A stretch of DNA of 24,321 nucleotides from Thermoflexales bacterium (GCA_016931085.1 JAFGFO010000262.1:1-24321), one strand, 5' to 3'. Shown: positions 15,693 through 24,110, numbered from the stretch's first letter. Notes: a model not told the origin generated them from the sequence alone. Translations and numbers: made by a program.

Positions 15693-16580
15693 ATGAGAGA
15701 CACAACCCGTAACATACTGATCGTGGAAGATGAAGCCAAAGTCGCTTTCTTCCTCCAAGAAAGCCTGGAGTCTATCGACCAACGATACCAGGTGGTACGC
15801 GTTGCCTCGGGCGAGGAGGCCCTGGACGAGCTGGCGCGCGGCCCTTTCGACCTGGTCGTCTCTGATCTGCGCATGTCGGGCATCAACGGGCTGGACCTCC
15901 TCAAGCGCGTGCGCGAACAGAACCCAAGCACCCAAACGATCTTGATCACTGCCTACGGTTCGGACGAGGTCGAGGCCGAGACGCGCCGCTTACAAACCTA
16001 TCGTTACTTCACCAAGCCCTTTCGCATCGAGGAATTCACGGCGGCGGTGAAAGATGCCTTGAATAACGAGGACGCACGCCGAGGCAAGGCCGAGGCCGAG
16101 GTGTTGTCAGCCAGCCAACTGGAACAAATGACCCAACGCTTGTCGGATTTGCGCTACGAGGTAGGCGCGCAGTGTGTTCTGCTGTCCAATGAAACAGGCG
16201 AAGTGCTGGGGGAGGCTGGGTTCTCTGACCAACTGCGGCCGGTTCAGCTCGTAGCGTTGATGGGCAGCGCTTTCTTTCGCGGGCCCGAGCTGGCCCGCCA
16301 GTTGCGCGAAGACCGCTCGTTCAATCTGCACTATCACGAAGGAACCCGTTACGATATTTATACCGCTAACGTGGGCGAACGATTGTTTATCACCTTGGTC
16401 TTTGACCGCCGCCAGGGCGCCAGCCGCATCGGCATGGTCTGGCTGTACGCCAAGCGAGCGATTCAAGACCTGCTCTACGTGACCACCGACGACGAGTTGT
16501 TGGCTCATGAGGCGACGTCAGGAAATGGCGTACCATTAGCAAGTGGCACGCCATTAAGAAACGGCATGGCTTTACACTGA
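15693..16580 (+). CDS. receiver domain fused to a Roadblock/LC7-like domain
   Basis: A 295-aa protein. The receiver (about 7-122) has VEDE at 11-14, phospho-acceptor D58 (VVSDLRMSG) and K108 (YFTKPF). After a charged linker (EDARRGKAEAEVL), residues about 140-262 resemble a Roadblock/LC7 fold: LSDLRYEVGAQCVLLSNETG, then a helix pair around AFFRGPELARQL, and a strand ending LFITLVFDRRQGASRIGMVW. Roadblock domains usually dimerise and bind small Ras-like GTPases of the MglA type; no GTPase gene is in this window. The start ATG 15693 has only a weak GAGGCA upstream. It has its own 180-nt upstream gap after two hairpins, so it is probably a separate transcript. The C-terminal 30 residues (NGVPLASGTPLRNGMALH) look disordered. 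Confidence 0.85.
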   Translation: MRDTTRNILIVEDEAKVAFFLQESLESIDQRYQVVRVASGEEALDELARGPFDLVVSDLRMSGINGLDLLKRVREQNPSTQTILITAYGSDEVEAETRRLQTYRYFTKPFRIEEFTAAVKDALNNEDARRGKAEAEVLSASQLEQMTQRLSDLRYEVGAQCVLLSNETGEVLGEAGFSDQLRPVQLVALMGSAFFRGPELARQLREDRSFNLHYHEGTRYDIYTANVGERLFITLVFDRRQGASRIGMVWLYAKRAIQDLLYVTTDDELLAHEATSGNGVPLASGTPLRNGMALH

Positions 16581-16849
16581 CGTCCAGCGCCAGGAGCATC
16601 CCGAGCCATTGGCTCCGAGTTGCCCCGAGGCGCAAGGGCTGAGCCGGGACCACCTGCAAGCGGGGAAAACCCCTCTTGCCCAAACTTGACCCGGTTTGGC
16701 CTCCGCAGGCCAATGCCTGCGGCATATCAACTGTGCGCTTGGCGTTCTGATGTGTGCGGGCAGGCACAGCACAGACGCTGGGGGAGCGCGAGACACGAGG
16801 TTTCCAGTTGGGGGGCTGGCAACCTCGTCGTCTTTTAACTGGGGGCTGT
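16581..16849. other. convergent intergenic region with three hairpins
   Basis: No gene is supported. Hairpins: GCAAG-c-GGGG loop AAAA CCCC-t-CTTGC (16656-16679); CCGCAGGC loop CAAT GCCTGCGG (16703-16722, perfect 8 bp); and CGAGGTT-t-CCAG loop TTGGGGGG CTGG-c-AACCTCG (16796-16827). The third is followed by TCGTCTTTT on the plus strand and is the best terminator candidate for the receiver-Roadblock gene. Confidence 0.55.
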
Positions 16850-18715
16850 TCAGCTCCTGACGAGCACGCCCATCTCCAGCAGCGCTCGCTGCAGCGTAGG
16901 CCAATGCTCGGGCGAAACAAGCGCCAGGCGGGGAGAGAGCGCCTCGCGAATCAGGCGGCGCGTGGCGGCTTTGCTCATCAACTCCTCCAGCAGCTCCGGC
17001 CGTGCCACACGCAGCACCACGGCCTGCCCCGCCTCAATCTCTGTCCCACAGCGTTCCCAACGGCGAAGCGCCTTGCCCAGGACTTCCGGCACCGGCCTTC
17101 CCCCACTCTCTTCCAGGAAACTGATCACACGCCCGATCTCGATGCGCTGGCGGCGCGCGCGCTCCAGCGACGCAGGCGTGATCTGATAAACCCAGACGCG
17201 GCCGGCAGAGGGATCGCTTGAGGCCGTCTCCATGCGCAGCCAGTCGGCCACGCGCGAGAGCTGGAAGCGCTCGTAACGCCGCGCACTGCCCACGCGCACC
17301 ATCCCCCCGTCAGAAAGTTCGAAGCGTGTATCACCTCGTTCCACACGGGCCTCACCCTTCCCCAGCAGCGCCGCCCCCATCTCCGTCAACGCTAGCGCCA
17401 GAGGGTGTTGTGAGTTGTGAGCTGCGAGCGAGTTGGGACTTGTACTGTCACCATTAACAATTAACAATTGACAATTAACAGTTGACAATTGCACCGCCCC
17501 CAGCCACGTCAACGGCCCGGCCAGCAAGTAGCGCAGCAGCGCGCCGTCCACCTTGTCCCAACTGTCAAAGCCACGCAGGTAACCGCCGCTCTGCGCGTCT
17601 CGAATGTACCACGTGTCGTAATCGCCGCCGGGGCGCTGAAAGTCGGGTTGGTGAGTCTTGACGGCCGCGATAAATCCATCCAGGCTGTACCACTGGCCTG
17701 GCTGCATCAAGGCCAGGTACTCCAGGCAAACTTGGCGGGCTGAGAGGGGATCGCTGCGCCACGAGCCGGTGTCCTCGCAGCGCAAGCCGGGCACGCGCCA
17801 CAGCTCGTTCCAACTGGGATCGTCTCGCCAACCTTCAAACAGAACGCGCGTTTGCTCGAACGGCGAGGCGCGCAGCCAAGCCAGGGTGTGGGCCGGATCA
17901 GGCCGCAGGCGGTGAGCGTCCAAGCAGAGCAGTCCTACACGCTCGGCCAGGTGAAGCAGAAATTCGACCCCGCTGTACCCAGCGGCACTGTACCCAGCGG
18001 CACTGTACCCAGCGGCGTCCGCGTCGCCGTAGGTCACGCTTGCAGCGTGACAATAGCCAGGCGAGCCGGCGAGTTGGGCCAGCAGGCCTGGGTGACGGCG
18101 GCGCCAGGCTGCCAGATCTCCTCCGCCTGCCTGGGCCGGGACGGGTGGGGTTAGCGTGTGCTGGTGGGCGTAGGCCAGCAGTGTGCATACATCGTCGGCC
18201 AGGCTGCCTCCCAACGCCACTTGGCCGGGTTCGGGCGCCGGCGCAAGCGGCAGCGTTACCGCCGGCTGCGCTTGTGCGGCGATCCAGTTGTGTAGCCCGG
18301 TGTGCAATTCGGGGGGAATGTAGACGACTTCTTGGGCGCCACCTGGCCCCGTATCAAAAACGCGGTAAACCAGCCCGTTGTACCACATGGATTCGGCCGT
18401 GCTGTGCGGATCGGCCCAGGCTTGTTCGCGTTCCAGCCGGCCCGGTCCCATCAGGCGGATCTCGCCAAAGTGGCGCGTAAACGCGCCAAGGGGCATTTGC
18501 CCGCCGGCGGCCAACACGACGCCCAACGCCTCACATTCGGCCGGCGTCAGGCGCGAGGCCAAGTCGGCTTGGGCCTCGGCCGACGCCATACGCGCCGCCA
18601 GCTCGATGGCCGCGTCGTGGTGGCGCGTGGCCGCCAGCTCTATCCCCCACTGCGCGGCGATCGCGCGCAGCAGCGCCGGGTCACAATCAAAGAGACACTG
18701 TCCAAGCGTGCGCAT
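16850..18715 (-). CDS. XPB/Ssl2-like Helicase_C_3 domain protein without helicase motor
   Basis: A 621-aa protein of uncertain role. The N-terminal part (about 1-140) has LTPAECEALGVVLAAGGQMPLGAFTRHFGEIR, resembling the winged-helix region of XPB/Ssl2-like 'helicase-associated' proteins. The C-terminal 130 residues (ITPASLERARRQRIEIGRVISFLEESGG, VPEVLGKALRRWERCG, VVLRVARPELLEELM) match the Helicase_C_3 pattern. No Walker A or DEAD/DEAH box is present, so it is not a helicase by itself. The middle is variable and includes a translated heptamer repeat (about residues 407-438) and a GYSAA tandem (about 233-248). ATG 18713-18715 has only weak ribosome complementarity. Relatives are often single genes of unknown function, and this one sits alone between hairpin repeats. 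Confidence 0.65.
   Translation of the reverse strand: MRTLGQCLFDCDPALLRAIAAQWGIELAATRHHDAAIELAARMASAEAQADLASRLTPAECEALGVVLAAGGQMPLGAFTRHFGEIRLMGPGRLEREQAWADPHSTAESMWYNGLVYRVFDTGPGGAQEVVYIPPELHTGLHNWIAAQAQPAVTLPLAPAPEPGQVALGGSLADDVCTLLAYAHQHTLTPPVPAQAGGGDLAAWRRRHPGLLAQLAGSPGYCHAASVTYGDADAAGYSAAGYSAAGYSGVEFLLHLAERVGLLCLDAHRLRPDPAHTLAWLRASPFEQTRVLFEGWRDDPSWNELWRVPGLRCEDTGSWRSDPLSARQVCLEYLALMQPGQWYSLDGFIAAVKTHQPDFQRPGGDYDTWYIRDAQSGGYLRGFDSWDKVDGALLRYLLAGPLTWLGAVQLSTVNCQLLIVNGDSTSPNSLAAHNSQHPLALALTEMGAALLGKGEARVERGDTRFELSDGGMVRVGSARRYERFQLSRVADWLRMETASSDPSAGRVWVYQITPASLERARRQRIEIGRVISFLEESGGRPVPEVLGKALRRWERCGTEIEAGQAVVLRVARPELLEELMSKAATRRLIREALSPRLALVSPEHWPTLQRALLEMGVLVRS
17407..17489. repeat. two heptamer arrays inside the helicase-like gene
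   Basis: Array one: GTTGTGA (17407), GTTGTGA (17414), GCTGCGA (17421), then degenerate. Array two: TAACAAT (17455), TAACAAT (17462), TGACAAT (17469), TAACAGT (17476), TGACAAT (17483). The second is strikingly AT-rich for this genome. Both are translated in frame on the minus strand (LSTVNCQLLIVN...SLAAHNSQHP). Heptamer arrays of this look are known as intergenic repeats in cyanobacteria. Confidence 0.75.
17973..18017. repeat. 15-bp tandem repeat, three copies, coding
   Basis: Three units of CTGTACCCAGCGGCA at 17973, 17988 and 18003, the last with one final-base change. On the minus strand they encode AAGYS repeated in the helicase-like protein. Since 15 is a multiple of three, copy-number changes keep the frame. 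A hairpin GTCACGCT-TGC-AGCGTGAC lies just right of it. Confidence 0.8.
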
Positions 18716-18735
18716 TGTCCAGGGTCTGCAATCGT

Positions 18736-18802
18736 AGAAACCGAGTTTTTGGGCTTACCCCCTGCGCTTTGCTTGGGGGTGCTTCGCAAAAACTCGGTTT
18801 CT
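18736..18802. repeat. hairpin repeat family B, copy 2
   Basis: AGAAACCGAGTTTTTG (18736-18751) pairs perfectly over 16 bp with CAAAAACTCGGTTTCT (18787-18802). The apical core, read on the minus strand from 18792 to 18758, matches the core of the copy at 11466-11529 at 33 of 35 bases. It lies between the ferritin-like and helicase-like genes. Confidence 0.75.
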
Positions 18803-18811
18803 TAGACTTGG

Positions 18812-19303
18812 TCAACCACCCCACGGCATCTGGGAATATTCTTCAAACGCCTTGTCGTGCATTTTCTTGAACAAGACCTCGTGGCCGTGCTCCCAGCGCG
18901 CCAACATCTCGAGCACCTTGCGGGCCTCGCCCTCGGCTTTCTGGGCCGCCATGTCGTAGAACTCGGCGAAATCTCGCTCGATCAGGTAGGCCATGCGCAG
19001 GATGGGCAGGTCAGGCACCATGGCTTCCGTCACGGTCTGTTCGAGCGACTCGGAATCCGCGCGTTGAGAGAAAAAGCCGGCCTTTTCCATCTCGGCACCC
19101 AAGCGCGCGCTGGACGCTTGGCCCTCATCCAGGGCGGCGATTTGCTCCTGGATAAACTCGATGTGCTTTTGCTCTTCGGCCGCCAGTCCCTTGAACGTGC
19201 CCACGGCCGCCGCGTGGCTCAGCCGCTCGGCGTTTTGCTCGAAGAAGCGCTTGCCTTCGTACTCGCGCTGCAGGGCATATTCGTAAATTTTGCGTATATC
19301 CAT
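18812..19303 (-). CDS. ferritin-like di-iron (rubrerythrin-type) protein
   Basis: A 163-aa four-helix-bundle protein. ATG at 19301-19303 has AAGGAGG seven bases upstream; the longer in-frame reading to 19393 runs through a hairpin and is rejected. The metal site is read as E16 (REYEGKRFFE), E44 and H47 (AAEEQKHIEF), a glutamate in the third helix near 109-115 (LIERDFAEFY), and E138-x2-H141 (ARWEHGHEVLF). The C-terminal rubredoxin-like domain of classical rubrerythrin (paired CxxC) is absent, so electrons must come from elsewhere. Likely role: peroxide or oxygen protection, or iron handling. It is 62 nt downstream of the formate dehydrogenase gene on the same strand, separated by a 15-bp hairpin, which fits protection of an oxygen-sensitive selenoenzyme; that link is inference. 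Confidence 0.85.
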   Translation of the reverse strand: MDIRKIYEYALQREYEGKRFFEQNAERLSHAAAVGTFKGLAAEEQKHIEFIQEQIAALDEGQASSARLGAEMEKAGFFSQRADSESLEQTVTEAMVPDLPILRMAYLIERDFAEFYDMAAQKAEGEARKVLEMLARWEHGHEVLFKKMHDKAFEEYSQMPWGG

Positions 19304-19323
19304 CGTTGCCTCCTTAGGTTTGT

Positions 19324-19356
19324 AGGTGACCGGCACCTGCGAGGTGCCGGTTACCT
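19324..19356 (-). other. hairpin between fdhA and the ferritin-like gene
   Basis: AGGTGACCGGCACCT (19324-19338) pairs with AGGTGCCGGTTACCT (19342-19356), one G-U pair, loop GCG. There is no T-tract in the minus direction. It may partly terminate the formate dehydrogenase transcript or separate expression levels of the two genes. Confidence 0.55.
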
Positions 19357-19365
19357 GAGATTTCA

Positions 19366-22140
19366 TCAGACCGGCTCGACTTTGACGGCGCACACCTTGT
19401 ACTCGGGGATCTTGGCCACCGGGTCAAACGCCGGGTTGGTCACCATGTTGACGTTTTGATCGCCGGGGAAGTGGAAATTGGCAAAGACCGTGCCCGGCGG
19501 CACGCGCTCGGTGACGAGCGCCGTGCCTTCCATCCAGCCGCGCCGCGACGTGATCCGGACGAGTTGCTTGTCGTCCAGGCCCAGCCTGGCGGCATCCTCC
19601 GGGTTGATCTCGACCAGCGTCTGCCCATAGATCTCCATCAGGCCCTTGGCGCGCCGGCTCATCTCGCCGCCGTGATAGTGGTACAAGACGCGCCCGGTGG
19701 TCAGCACCAGCGGGTACTCGGCGTCGGGCTGCTCGGCGGGTGGGACGTGGTCGATGGCGGCGAATTTGCCCAGGCCGCGCGCGAACTGCCCCACGTGCAG
19801 CACCGGCGTGCCGCCGTGCGTGGCGTCCTTGACCGGCCACTGGAAGGTCTCGCCGCGCTCCAGCCGCTCGGGCGTGGCGCCGGCGTAGCTGGGCGTCAGG
19901 GCGTTGATTTCGGCCAGGATCTGCGCGGGGTTGGCGTACTCCCATCCGGCGTGCGTCCCGCCCTCGACTTGGCGCGCCCCCTCGGCCAACACGCGCTGGG
20001 CCAACTCGGCCGTGATGCGCCAGTCTTCACGCGCCTCGCCCAAGGGTTCGATGGCCTTGCGCACCAGTTGGATGCGCCGCTCGGTGTTGGTAAAGGTGCC
20101 GCTCTTTTCGACAAAGCTGACGCCCGGCAAAAGCACGTCGGCGTAGGCGGCCGTCTCGGTGGGAAAGATGTCCTGCAGCAGGACAAACTCACATGCCTCC
20201 ATGCAGTGGCGAACGTGGTTCAGGTCGGGGTCGCTCGTCAGCGGATCCTCGCCCAGGATGTACAGCGCCTTGACCTTGCCCTCGGCCGCGCCTGGCATCA
20301 TGTCCGTCACCGTCAGCCCAACCTTGTTGGACATGGGCGCGCCCCAGGCTGCTTCGAATTTCTGCTTGGCCGCCTCGAGCGTCACCGGTTGGTAGGCCGG
20401 GTAGACGTTGGGCAGGCCGCCCATGTCGCACGCACCCTGCACGTTATTCTGCCCGCGCAGCGGGTTGACGCCGCCGCCGGGCACGCCCATGTTGCCCGTC
20501 AGCATTTGCAAGTTGGCCAGGCTCATCACGTTGCGCACGCCCGTGATGTGCTGGGTGATGCCCATGGCCCAGACCACGGCGGCCGGCTTGCTCGTCCCCA
20601 GGATTTCGGCCGCCTGGTACAACTGCTTGACCGCCACGCCGGTGACGTCCGACACCTTGTCCGGCGTGTATTGCTCCACGACGGCCTTGAATTCTTCAAA
20701 GCCCTCCGTGCGGTTTTGGATGAACTCCTTGTCTTCCCAGCCTTTTTCGAGGATGATGTTCATGAGGCCGTTGAGCAAGGCGATGTCGCTGCCCGGCTTG
20801 TGCCGCAGGTGCAGGGCGGCGATCTCGACCAGGTCGATTTTGCGCGGATCGGCCACCACGATCTTGGCGCCGCGCGTCCTGACGGCGCGGCGGAGCATGG
20901 TGCCAAAGACCGGGTGCTGCTCGGTGGTGTTCGAGCCGATGACGAGCAGCGCGGCGGCTTGCTCGGCGACGTCCTTCATCGAGTTGGACATGGCGCCCGA
21001 GCCGAATGAAGTGGCCAGACCGGCCACAGTGCTGGAGTGTCAGAGACGGGCGCAGTGGTCGATGTTGTTCGTCCCGATCACCTGGCGGGCGAACTTGTTC
21101 ATCAAGTAATTTTCTTCGTTGGTGCACTTGGCCGAGGTGAGCAGCCCCACGCTGTCGGCGCCGTGCGTGTCGCGCGCCTCGCGCAATTTCCTGGCCGCGA
21201 TGTCCAGCGCCGTGTCCCAGTCCACCTCCACCCACTCGCCGCGCTCGCGCGGGCGCGGCGCGCCGTCCAGCAAGTACTGGCGCACCTTGGGCCTGGTCAA
21301 TCGATCGGGGTGGTGAACGTAATCGTAGCCATAGCGGCCCTTGACGCACAACGCCATGCCGTTGACCGGCGCGTCTGGGTTGGAGGTGACCTGGACGACA
21401 CGGTTGTCCATCACGTTCAGGTCGAACTGGCAGCCCACGCCGCAGTAACTGCAGACGGTGGTGACCTTGCGCACCTGGTGGGCGCGGGCCACGCCGTGCG
21501 ACATCTTGTCGCTGAGCGCGCCGGTGGGGCAGTAGGCCACGCACTGGCCGCACGACTCGCAGCGCGCCTCGAGCATGGTCACGCCGGCCCCGGCCACGAT
21601 TTGCTCGTCAAAGCCGCGATAGGCCACGCCCCACACGTTGCGGCCCTGGATTTCGGCGCAGGCCAGCACGCAGCGGCGGCACAAGATGCACTTGTTGAAA
21701 TCCACGCGCACGAACGGGTTGGGATCGCTGTCCTTCTGGTAGCGCGTGCCCTTGCTGCCCCATTCGGGCACGCTCACCTGGTACTCGTAGGCCAGGTCTT
21801 GCAATTCGCACGAGCCGCTGGCGGCGTCGCACACCAGGCAGTCTTGGGGGTGATTGGCCAGCATCAATTCCAAGGTCCGGCGGCGCGACTTGACGACGCG
21901 CTCGCTGGCGGTGCGAACCACCATCCCATCCATCACCGGGAAAACGCACGCCGCCTGCAAAAAGCGCTGTCTTTCAACCTCGACCACGCAGATGCGACAG
22001 TTGCCGGTCGGCGTGAGGTCGCGGTGGTAACACAAGGTCGGGATACGAATGCCGGCCGCTTGCGCCGCCTGGAGGATGGATTGGCCTTCTTCGGCCTGAA
22101 CGGTCTTGCCGTCGATTGTGATGGTAACTGGTCTTGCCAT
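19366..22140 (-). CDS. fdhA: formate dehydrogenase catalytic subunit, selenocysteine-containing (UGA read through)
   Basis: One 924-residue protein including Sec367, encoded by TGA at 21042-21040. The same reading frame continues on both sides, and the context DHCARL-Sec-HSSTVAGLA equals the active-site signature of formate dehydrogenases. It oxidises formate to CO2 (or the reverse) at a Mo/W bis-pterin. Domains: 2Fe-2S ferredoxin (C37, C48, C51, C65); NuoG-like His-Cys3 cluster (H97, C101, C104, C111; the last spacing is six residues rather than the usual five); two 4Fe-4S sites (C151, C154, C157, C161; C194, C197, C200, C204); the molybdopterin-domain 4Fe-4S (C230, C233, C237, C265) with K267; then the pterin domains and the C-terminal dinucleotide-binding cap (LTTGRVLYHYHGGEMSRR). 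ATG 22140 has AGGAGA upstream and lies 16 nt after fdhB. A naive annotation would split it into two genes. Confidence 0.95.
21011..21042 (-). promoter_or_regulatory. bacterial SECIS element with UGA-Sec codon
   Basis: TGA at 21042-21040, then 12 bases, then GTGGCC-GGTCT-GGCCAC (21027-21011): a perfect six-base stem with apical loop GGTCT. In E. coli fdhF the loop is also GGUCU and begins at the same distance (seventh codon after UGA). SelB would bind this loop. The stem pairs although the codons also have to encode VAGLA. Confidence 0.92.
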
Positions 22141-22156
22141 GTTTTTCTCCTAGGGC

Positions 22157-23932
22157 CTACTGCCGCATCTGCTTCGTGCATATCCCGGCCGGGCATTCGC
22201 CCCGGCTGTGCGCCTCGAACTCTTGGCGGAACAACTTGAGCGCCGTCATCACGGCGGTCGAGGCCGTCTGTCCCAGCCCACAGAACGAGCTGTCGACCAT
22301 GTGTTCGCCCCAATAAAGCAGCTCGTCCAATTGCTCGCTCGTCCCGCGCCCGGTAGTCAGGTCAGTCAGGATTTGGATCTGCCGCTCGGTGCCCACCCGG
22401 CACGGCGTACACTTGCCGCACGATTCGGCGCGGAAAAAGGCCGCCACCGAGCGCACGTAATCGACCATGCACGTTTCGGCGTCCAGCACCAAGATATCGC
22501 CGGCGCCCAACATGGCGCCAGCCGCCTGGCACGCGCCAAAGTCCAGCGGCACGTCCAGGAATTCCGGCCCGACGACGGCGCCCGCCGCGCCGCCCAGGTG
22601 GCAGGCCTTGAAGGCCGCCTCGCCGCGCAGGCCGCCGGCCGGCCCCTCGATGATCTGGCGCAGCGTGTATTGGCCCAACGGCGCTTCCAGGCAGCCAGTC
22701 TTGTTGACGTGGCCCGAAATCGGGTAGAGCTTGGAGCCGGGCGATTTGTCTGTGCCAAGCTCCTTGTACCAGGCCGCGCCGTTGAGGAGGATGCCGGGCA
22801 CGTTCCACAAGGTCTCGACGTTGTTGACGAGCGTGGCCTTGGCGAACGCGCCGTGGGTGGTGGGGTAGGGCGGGCGCAGGCGCGGCTCGCCGCGCTTGCC
22901 TTCGATGCTTTCGATCAGCGCGGTTTCCTCGCCGCAGATGTAGGCGCCCGCGCCGCGGTGAAGATGGATGTGAAAGTCAAAGTCACTCCCCATAAGAGCG
23001 TGGCCCAGGTAGCCGGCCTTTTCAGCCTGCTCGATCGCGTGCTGCAGCACCTTGGCTTCCTCGACGTATTCGCCGCGAATGTAGATGTAGCCCTCGTGCG
23101 CGCCGATGGCATAGCCGGCAATCGCCATGGCTTCCAGCAGCGTGTGCGGGTCGCCGGCGATGAGGATGCGATCCTTGAAGGTACCCGGCTCGGATTCGTC
23201 GGCGTTGCACACCACGTAGGCCACGCCGCCGGTGGTCTTGGCGCCGCCGGCCGTGAAGCGCATCTTTAGCCCGGCCGGAAAGCCCGCCCCGCCGCGCCCT
23301 TGCAGGCCCGAGTTCAGGATCTCGTTGATGACCTGCTCGGCCGTCATGCTCAAGGCCTTTTTGAGCGCCTGGTACGCGCCGGCCTCGACGGCATCCTCCA
23401 GCGAGCGAGGGTCGATCTTGCCGACGCGCCGCAGCAGCGCGTGCGAGGGGTCGGGCAGGTCGATGCCGATGATTTCGTCTTGAAGCGCAAGGGCTTGAGG
23501 CGCCCGCCCGGCCAAGATGCCCTTGACGCCGCGTGGTGTGACGCGGCGGTACAGACCCTTGTCGGTCAAGACGACCGGCGCGTGGCCGCATTGGCCGATG
23601 CAACTGGTGCGCTTGACCTGGACGCCGGCCTTTTCTAGCGCGCGGCGCACGCTGGGAGCGCCTGCCGCATGGCAGGGGCCGTCCTGGCACATGTGCACAA
23701 CCTGGGGCGGCGGCTGGCCGACGTACCACATGGAGTAGAACGTGGCCGCGCCAAAGACCTGGCTGGGTGGGACGTGAAAGTGAGCGGCGATGGCGGCCAA
23801 CGCCTCGGGCGAGAGATAGCCCAATTGGCTGTTGACTTCTTCGAGGGCGGGCAGCAGCTCGGCCCGCTCGTGGGGAAAACGGGACAAGATGGTTGTAAGA
23901 TCGCTCGCAGATGCTTGATTAGATAGCGTCAT
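22157..23932 (-). CDS. fdhB: formate dehydrogenase NAD-linked subunit, NuoE-NuoF fusion
   Basis: A 591-aa diaphorase subunit that passes electrons between the catalytic subunit and NAD. Residues about 10-145 are a NuoE-like thioredoxin-fold 2Fe-2S domain with C82, C87, C111, C115. Residues about 170-591 are NuoF: GRGGAGFPAG (212-221, NADH/FMN loop), NADESEPGTFKDR (243-255, FMN site), GAGAYICGEETALIES (327-342), and the 4Fe-4S ligands C505, C508, C511, C551. It ends soon after the cluster domain, without the extra C-terminal ferredoxin domain seen in HydB-type proteins. ATG 23932 has AAGGAG upstream. It is the first gene of the operon with fdhA; the pair resembles soluble NAD-dependent formate dehydrogenases. 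Whether it works as dehydrogenase or CO2 reductase cannot be told. Confidence 0.93.
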   Translation of the reverse strand: MTLSNQASASDLTTILSRFPHERAELLPALEEVNSQLGYLSPEALAAIAAHFHVPPSQVFGAATFYSMWYVGQPPPQVVHMCQDGPCHAAGAPSVRRALEKAGVQVKRTSCIGQCGHAPVVLTDKGLYRRVTPRGVKGILAGRAPQALALQDEIIGIDLPDPSHALLRRVGKIDPRSLEDAVEAGAYQALKKALSMTAEQVINEILNSGLQGRGGAGFPAGLKMRFTAGGAKTTGGVAYVVCNADESEPGTFKDRILIAGDPHTLLEAMAIAGYAIGAHEGYIYIRGEYVEEAKVLQHAIEQAEKAGYLGHALMGSDFDFHIHLHRGAGAYICGEETALIESIEGKRGEPRLRPPYPTTHGAFAKATLVNNVETLWNVPGILLNGAAWYKELGTDKSPGSKLYPISGHVNKTGCLEAPLGQYTLRQIIEGPAGGLRGEAAFKACHLGGAAGAVVGPEFLDVPLDFGACQAAGAMLGAGDILVLDAETCMVDYVRSVAAFFRAESCGKCTPCRVGTERQIQILTDLTTGRGTSEQLDELLYWGEHMVDSSFCGLGQTASTAVMTALKLFRQEFEAHSRGECPAGICTKQMRQ

Positions 23933-23978
23933 AGCGCTGCTCCTTGTAAAAAATGAGACGCGGCACAGCTTCCACCCG

Positions 23979-23996
23979 CCGCCCCGGCAGGGGCGG
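23979..23996 (-). other. GC hairpin in the fdh leader
   Basis: CCGCCCC (23979-23985), loop GGCA, GGGGCGG (23990-23996). A perfect seven-base-pair stem about 47 nt upstream of the fdhB start and downstream of the predicted transcription start. Its role is unknown. Confidence 0.5.
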
Positions 23997-24014
23997 CTTG
24001 AATTTGATTCCTTT

Positions 24015-24043
24015 ATTTTACTCTACGATCAACGATACTGCAA
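24015..24043 (-). promoter_or_regulatory. promoter candidate for fdhB-fdhA
   Basis: On the minus strand TTGCAG (24043-24038) then 17 nt then TAAAAT (24020-24015, five of six). The surrounding region is AT-rich relative to the genome. The -35 is weak, which would fit an activated promoter. Confidence 0.5.
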
Positions 24044-24065
24044 GCATAACGCAAATTCTCATTTC

Positions 24066-24110
24066 GCGCAAGTGTGCTTGCGCACATCGTAACTGGGCAA
24101 TTTGCGCAAG
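24066..24110. promoter_or_regulatory. three GCGCAAG sites, candidate operator region
   Basis: GCGCAAG at 24066-24072, its inverse CTTGCGC at 24077-24083 (forming a hairpin with loop TGTG), and GCGCAAG again at 24104-24110 within the palindrome TTGCGCAA (24102-24109). They lie between the two divergent promoters, and the third overlaps the predicted dnaG -35. Confidence 0.45.

Noticed and set aside
19456..21009. 517-codon plus-strand frame opposite fdhA
   Set aside because: Antisense shadow of a clearly real formate dehydrogenase gene; no ribosome site, no motif.
21027..21042. fdhA as a pseudogene or as two separate genes
   Set aside because: The frame is intact on both sides, the TGA is at the Sec position and a SECIS-like hairpin with loop GGTCT follows at the expected distance.
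22208..23269. 353-codon plus-strand frame opposite fdhB
   Set aside because: Antisense shadow of the NuoE-NuoF fusion; composition typical of shadows.
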